DNA from: Coprococcus sp.
GTDB lineage: Bacteria; Bacillota_A; Clostridia; Lachnospirales; Lachnospiraceae
Assembly (NCBI GenBank): GCA_017624085.1
Contig: JAGANU010000004.1
Location: 1-64,000 of the forward strand
DNA: 64,000 bases
Direction: 5' to 3'
The position numbers were made by a program, and so were the translations under genes. This document shows positions 61,201 through 64,000 of the stretch, in pieces. Each line of letters begins with the position of its first letter. Within the stretch, counting starts at the first letter, position 1. The notes beneath the pieces were generated by a model. That model did no database searches, had not been told where the DNA came from, and worked only from the letters and a program-made list of their open reading frames with translations.

Positions 61201-61974
61201 TTACTGTCCTCTCTGTCTGTCCATAATAATTCTGAGTCCGTGAAGGGTTAAATCAGGATCATATACGTCAATACAGTCCGTATTCTCATATATCATCTTT
61301 CCAAGTCCGCCTGTTGCAACTACCTTGATATCACTAAGTCCGGACTCCTTTTTCATTCTCTTAACAATGTATTCCGTCTGTCCTATGTAACCAAGACATA
61401 CACCAGCCTGCATACTTGAAATTGTATCCTTACACAATATCGTATCAGGAACCTTGATCTCTATCTCAGGAAGCTTTGCAGTTCCGTTCCAAAGTGCATT
61501 TGCAATAAGCCTTATTCCAGGTGATGTAACCTCAGCGGTAAATGTGCCATCGCTGCTTACAAGATCATAGGTTGTTGCGGTACCAAAATCCACAGTAATT
61601 ACAGGACCGCCGTATATATGGTATGCAGCAACAGCATCTACTATTCTGTCCGCACCTAACTGCTTTGGATTTGGCAATGCAATATTAATCCCTGTTTTAA
61701 CCCCAGGTTCAACAATAAGAGGTGTTATTCCAAAATACTTTTTTATTCCATTTATAAGTGAATGCATAATCTTTGGAACAACAGAAGCTATGATTACTTC
61801 AGTAATTACATCAGTGGATAAGCTTCTCATTCTGAGAAGATCACACAAAAACACACCATACTCATCTGAGGTGCGGGATATCCCAGTAGTCATCCTAAAT
61901 GTTTTTTCCAGCCTGTCGCCATCAAACAGACCTATTGTAATATTGGTATTTCCAGCATCAATTGCAAATAACAT
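61201..61974 (-). CDS. coaX: Type III pantothenate kinase
   Basis: 257 residues. First step of coenzyme A synthesis. ASKHA-fold signatures [16 protein letters not shown] (N-terminus), [25 protein letters not shown] and [10 protein letters not shown] are present. Type III enzymes are not inhibited by CoA. AGGAAGG precedes the ATG. Confidence 0.95.
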   Translation of the reverse strand: MLFAIDAGNTNITIGLFDGDRLEKTFRMTTGISRTSDEYGVFLCDLLRMRSLSTDVITEVIIASVVPKIMHSLINGIKKYFGITPLIVEPGVKTGINIALPNPKQLGADRIVDAVAAYHIYGGPVITVDFGTATTYDLVSSDGTFTAEVTSPGIRLIANALWNGTAKLPEIEIKVPDTILCKDTISSMQAGVCLGYIGQTEYIVKRMKKESGLSDIKVVATGGLGKMIYENTDCIDVYDPDLTLHGLRIIMDRQRGQ

Positions 61975-62001
61975 GATTTATTTTCCTTCCTGTCACCTAC
62001 A

Positions 62002-62367
62002 TTATTCGTCAAGCAGACTATTTACGTCTACCCCCTGTATAAAGACCTTATAGAAAAGCTCCAGGCTCTCAAAAAGCTCCTTCTTTTCACTTTGGAGCTT
62101 CTTAACCTTTAGACCACAGCCAATTTCATCAAACAAAAGATCTCCGTCTATTGCTCTTGTCTGTATCTTAAGATTACCCGCCTCATCAAACACAAGCATA
62201 AATATTCCGCCAATTTCCTGTGTAAACGCACCGCACATGGCATGAAGCTCATCCTTTATTTCATCAGGAAGCTTATCAAAATCTTTATTCAGATAAAACT
62301 TTAAATTATAAATGGAGCTTGCGCACAGCACCAGTTCTCCATCCTCTGTCTTAGTTTGTATATCCAT
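62002..62367 (-). CDS. Conserved hypothetical protein (possibly DUF6145)
   Basis: 121-residue soluble protein, acidic, alternating predicted helices and strands (LYN..FYLNKDFDKLPDEIKDELHAMC; EIGGIFMLVFDEAGNLKIQT). I believe it belongs to a short family seen mainly in Lachnospiraceae, but cannot confirm the number. AGGAG overlaps the dapB stop; coaX follows after 27 bp, so it is part of that operon. No function can be proposed. Confidence 0.7.
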   Translation of the reverse strand: MDIQTKTEDGELVLCASSIYNLKFYLNKDFDKLPDEIKDELHAMCGAFTQEIGGIFMLVFDEAGNLKIQTRAIDGDLLFDEIGCGLKVKKLQSEKKELFESLELFYKVFIQGVDVNSLLDE

Positions 62368-62378
62368 ATACTTCGCTC

Positions 62379-63134
62379 CTAACCTATAACATCTGACATA
62401 TCATACATTCCTGAAGGTTTACCGGCAAGGAACTTAGCTGCTTCGACAGCGCCCTTTGCAAATACTGACTTTGAATAAGCAGTATGCTTAAACTCAATAA
62501 CTTCGTCTATACCGGCAAAAATAACCTCATGCTCTCCGACTATGGTTCCGCCTCGAACTGCCGATATTCCAAGCTCCTTCTTTTCTCTCTTCTTTCTTTC
62601 CTTGCTTCTGTCGTATACATACTCATACTTACCGTCTGCCGCCTCATTGATTGAATCTGCAAGGGCAAGGGCAGTTCCTGACGGAGCATCTACCTTCTGA
62701 TTGTGATGCTTTTCAACAATCTCAATATCATAGCCTGCCGGAGCAAACACCTTTGTTGCGTCAGCAAGAAGCTTAAGCAGTGTGTTTATTCTAAGTGACA
62801 TGTTGGCAGACTTAAGAACAGCCACCTCACTGCTTGTTCTTTTAACCTTATCAAGCTGTTCATCACTAAGACCGGTTGTACAAAGCACAACCGGGATATG
62901 GCATTTTACACTGTAATCAAGAAGCTTATCCACAGCAACAGCTGCAGCAAAATCTATTATTACGTCGGCCTCCACGTCACACTTATCGATATCTGTAAAG
63001 ACAGGATACCCATTGTCTCTGTTGTCAACTATATCTATACCTGCAACTATTGTTGCTTCAGGATCCTTTTCAACAATACCTGTTATCACCTGTCCCATAT
63101 GTCCGTTGCAGCCATGCATAATTATCTTTACCAT
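62379..63134 (-). CDS. dapB: 4-hydroxy-tetrahydrodipicolinate reductase
   Basis: 251 residues. Reduces the DapA product on the way to diaminopimelate and lysine. N-terminal nucleotide loop MHGCNGHMGQVI, substrate site EKHHNQKVDAPSGTALALAD, and GTIVGEHEVIFAG are conserved. AAAGGAG precedes the ATG. dapA lies upstream with a terminator hairpin between them. Confidence 0.96.
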   Translation of the reverse strand: MVKIIMHGCNGHMGQVITGIVEKDPEATIVAGIDIVDNRDNGYPVFTDIDKCDVEADVIIDFAAAVAVDKLLDYSVKCHIPVVLCTTGLSDEQLDKVKRTSSEVAVLKSANMSLRINTLLKLLADATKVFAPAGYDIEIVEKHHNQKVDAPSGTALALADSINEAADGKYEYVYDRSKERKKREKKELGISAVRGGTIVGEHEVIFAGIDEVIEFKHTAYSKSVFAKGAVEAAKFLAGKPSGMYDMSDVIG

Positions 63135-63226
63135 ATCCTATACTCCTTTGTATTCTTTTATAGCACTTACTAATTTTACACATTTGTACTAATTTGTGCA
63201 ATGGTGTTATTTATTTGTTCGTTTTA

Positions 63227-63260
63227 AAAATGTCCGTTGCCAAGGTGCAACGGACATTTT
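63227..63260 (-). terminator. Hairpin between dapA and dapB
   Basis: Perfect 14-bp stem AAAATGTCCGTTGC / GCAACGGACATTTT with a 6-nt loop and a T-rich end; it should stop dapA transcripts, so dapB probably has its own promoter in 63135-63226. Confidence 0.85.
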
Positions 63261-63293
63261 CGGTTCACAACACGCTATAGCGCATATAATATG

Positions 63294-64000
63294 TTACATT
63301 TCAATTCCATAATCTGCCATAGCCTTCTGAAGTCTCTCAACATTCTGTGGCTCCATATCTGTAAGTGGCATTCTAAGCGTTCCATCGCAAAGCCCCATAA
63401 GCTCTACAGCCTTCTTTACAGGAATCGGATTAACCTCACAGAAAAGTGCTCCGCAAAGGTCTATCGCCTTAAGCTGAAGCTCTAAGCTTCCCTGCACATC
63501 TCCGTCAAGATACTTCTGAACCATATCATGGGTATCCTCCGGAATGATATTGGCTGTAACTGATATTACACCCTTTCCTCCAAGAGCAAGAAGAGGAACA
63601 ACCTGGTCATCATTTCCTGAGTAAATATCAATACATCCCTTTGCAAGACTTGCAAGCTTTGCAACCTGACTTATGTTGCCTGATGCTTCCTTAATACCAA
63701 CAATATTCTCAACGTTCTGAGCAAGATATACTGCTGTCTCAGGTAAAATGTTGCATCCTGTACGAGATGGCACATTGTAAAGAATAATAGGAACATTTAC
63801 CGAGTTTGCCACGGCAGTAAAGTGAGCGATAAGTCCCTTCTGGGTAGCCTTGTTGTAGTAAGGAGTCACAACAAGAAGTCCATCGACTCCATAGCTCTCT
63901 GCTTCTGTTGAAAGATAAATAGCTGTTGCAGTGCAGTTTGAACCTGTTCCTGCTATTACCTTGATTCTGTGGTCAGCAAACTCAACACACTTCTTCACAC
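63294..64000 (-). CDS. dapA: 4-hydroxy-tetrahydrodipicolinate synthase, N-terminus outside the window
   Basis: Partial: about 235 residues are visible, against roughly 290 for the family, so the first 55-60 lie beyond 64000. Condenses pyruvate with aspartate semialdehyde. Visible motifs: VIAGTGSNCT, LLVVTPYYNKATQKGL, ILYNVPSRTGCNI and the Schiff-base Lys in VGIKEASGN. The GTG at 63998 is internal, not a start. Confidence 0.95.
   Translation of the reverse strand, partial: VKKCVEFADHRIKVIAGTGSNCTATAIYLSTEAESYGVDGLLVVTPYYNKATQKGLIAHFTAVANSVNVPIILYNVPSRTGCNILPETAVYLAQNVENIVGIKEASGNISQVAKLASLAKGCIDIYSGNDDQVVPLLALGGKGVISVTANIIPEDTHDMVQKYLDGDVQGSLELQLKAIDLCGALFCEVNPIPVKKAVELMGLCDGTLRMPLTDMEPQNVERLQKAMADYGIEM

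Noticed and set aside
63135..63293. Lysine riboswitch controlling dapB
   Set aside because: The interval holds a simple 14-bp terminator hairpin and no multi-helix junction; any riboswitch of dapA would lie beyond the window.

Overview
The window looks like chromosome of a low-GC anaerobic Firmicute, most probably a Lachnospiraceae member (Roseburia/Butyrivibrio/Eubacterium/Coprococcus relatives). The basis is GatCAB, a PPi-type phosphofructokinase, Lachnospiraceae-style lipoproteins and LCP/3D/SpoIID wall proteins, AGGAGG-type ribosome binding sites and strong -35/-10 promoters with 16-18 bp spacers. This is inference from gene content; no rRNA or tRNA gene is present. Nearly everything is housekeeping, in short operons mostly on the minus strand, bounded by good hairpin terminators.

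Layout. 1-1626: argG with ARG-box-like palindromes and a long bidirectional terminator. 1627-7468: an ABC-2 exporter operon (ATPase plus two permeases), divergent from a NarL-type two-component system (LiaS/DesK-like kinase, LuxR-type regulator), then a membrane-anchored SH3 protein. The exporter and SH3 promoters share a TGACA-n-TGTCA palindrome over their -35 boxes. 7612-7961: a 350-bp palindromic repeat element. 8041-13878: RsuA-like pseudouridine synthase, lipoprotein amidase, M18 aminopeptidase, tyrA, aroA.

13965-21407 is an accessory, visibly AT-rich island. It holds a truncated zinc-ribbon ORF, an AAA_14/DUF4143 ATPase, a fibronectin-III remnant, and then the most interesting locus: a FtsX-type permease, an ABC ATPase, a lipoprotein and a secreted four-cysteine protein in one operon, divergent from a six/seven-TM GHKL kinase and a LytTR regulator. 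A direct repeat of the LytTR/AgrA type lies just upstream of the operon's promoter, so the locus looks like a peptide/quorum-type system controlling a secreted protein with its own export or immunity machinery.

21457-43376: DUF2752 protein, alpha/beta hydrolase, queA, pheST behind a T-box leader, YihY/BrkB, SpoIID-like protein, a 6S-like small RNA with its own promoter and terminator, PPi-type PFK, an 814-residue LCP protein with acidic repeats, two nucleotide-sugar/glycosyltransferase genes, and gatCAB running directly into an exopolysaccharide transferase, a glycosyltransferase and an RHH regulator.

43539-64000: nitroreductase, NADP-isocitrate dehydrogenase, birA, MATE pump, purA, sfsA, purB, a queuosine/folate operon (queD-queE-folE-queC) continuing into a lipid kinase and glmM, thrC, a 3D-domain wall protein, dapB-(unknown)-coaX-dusB, and dapA cut by the right window edge.
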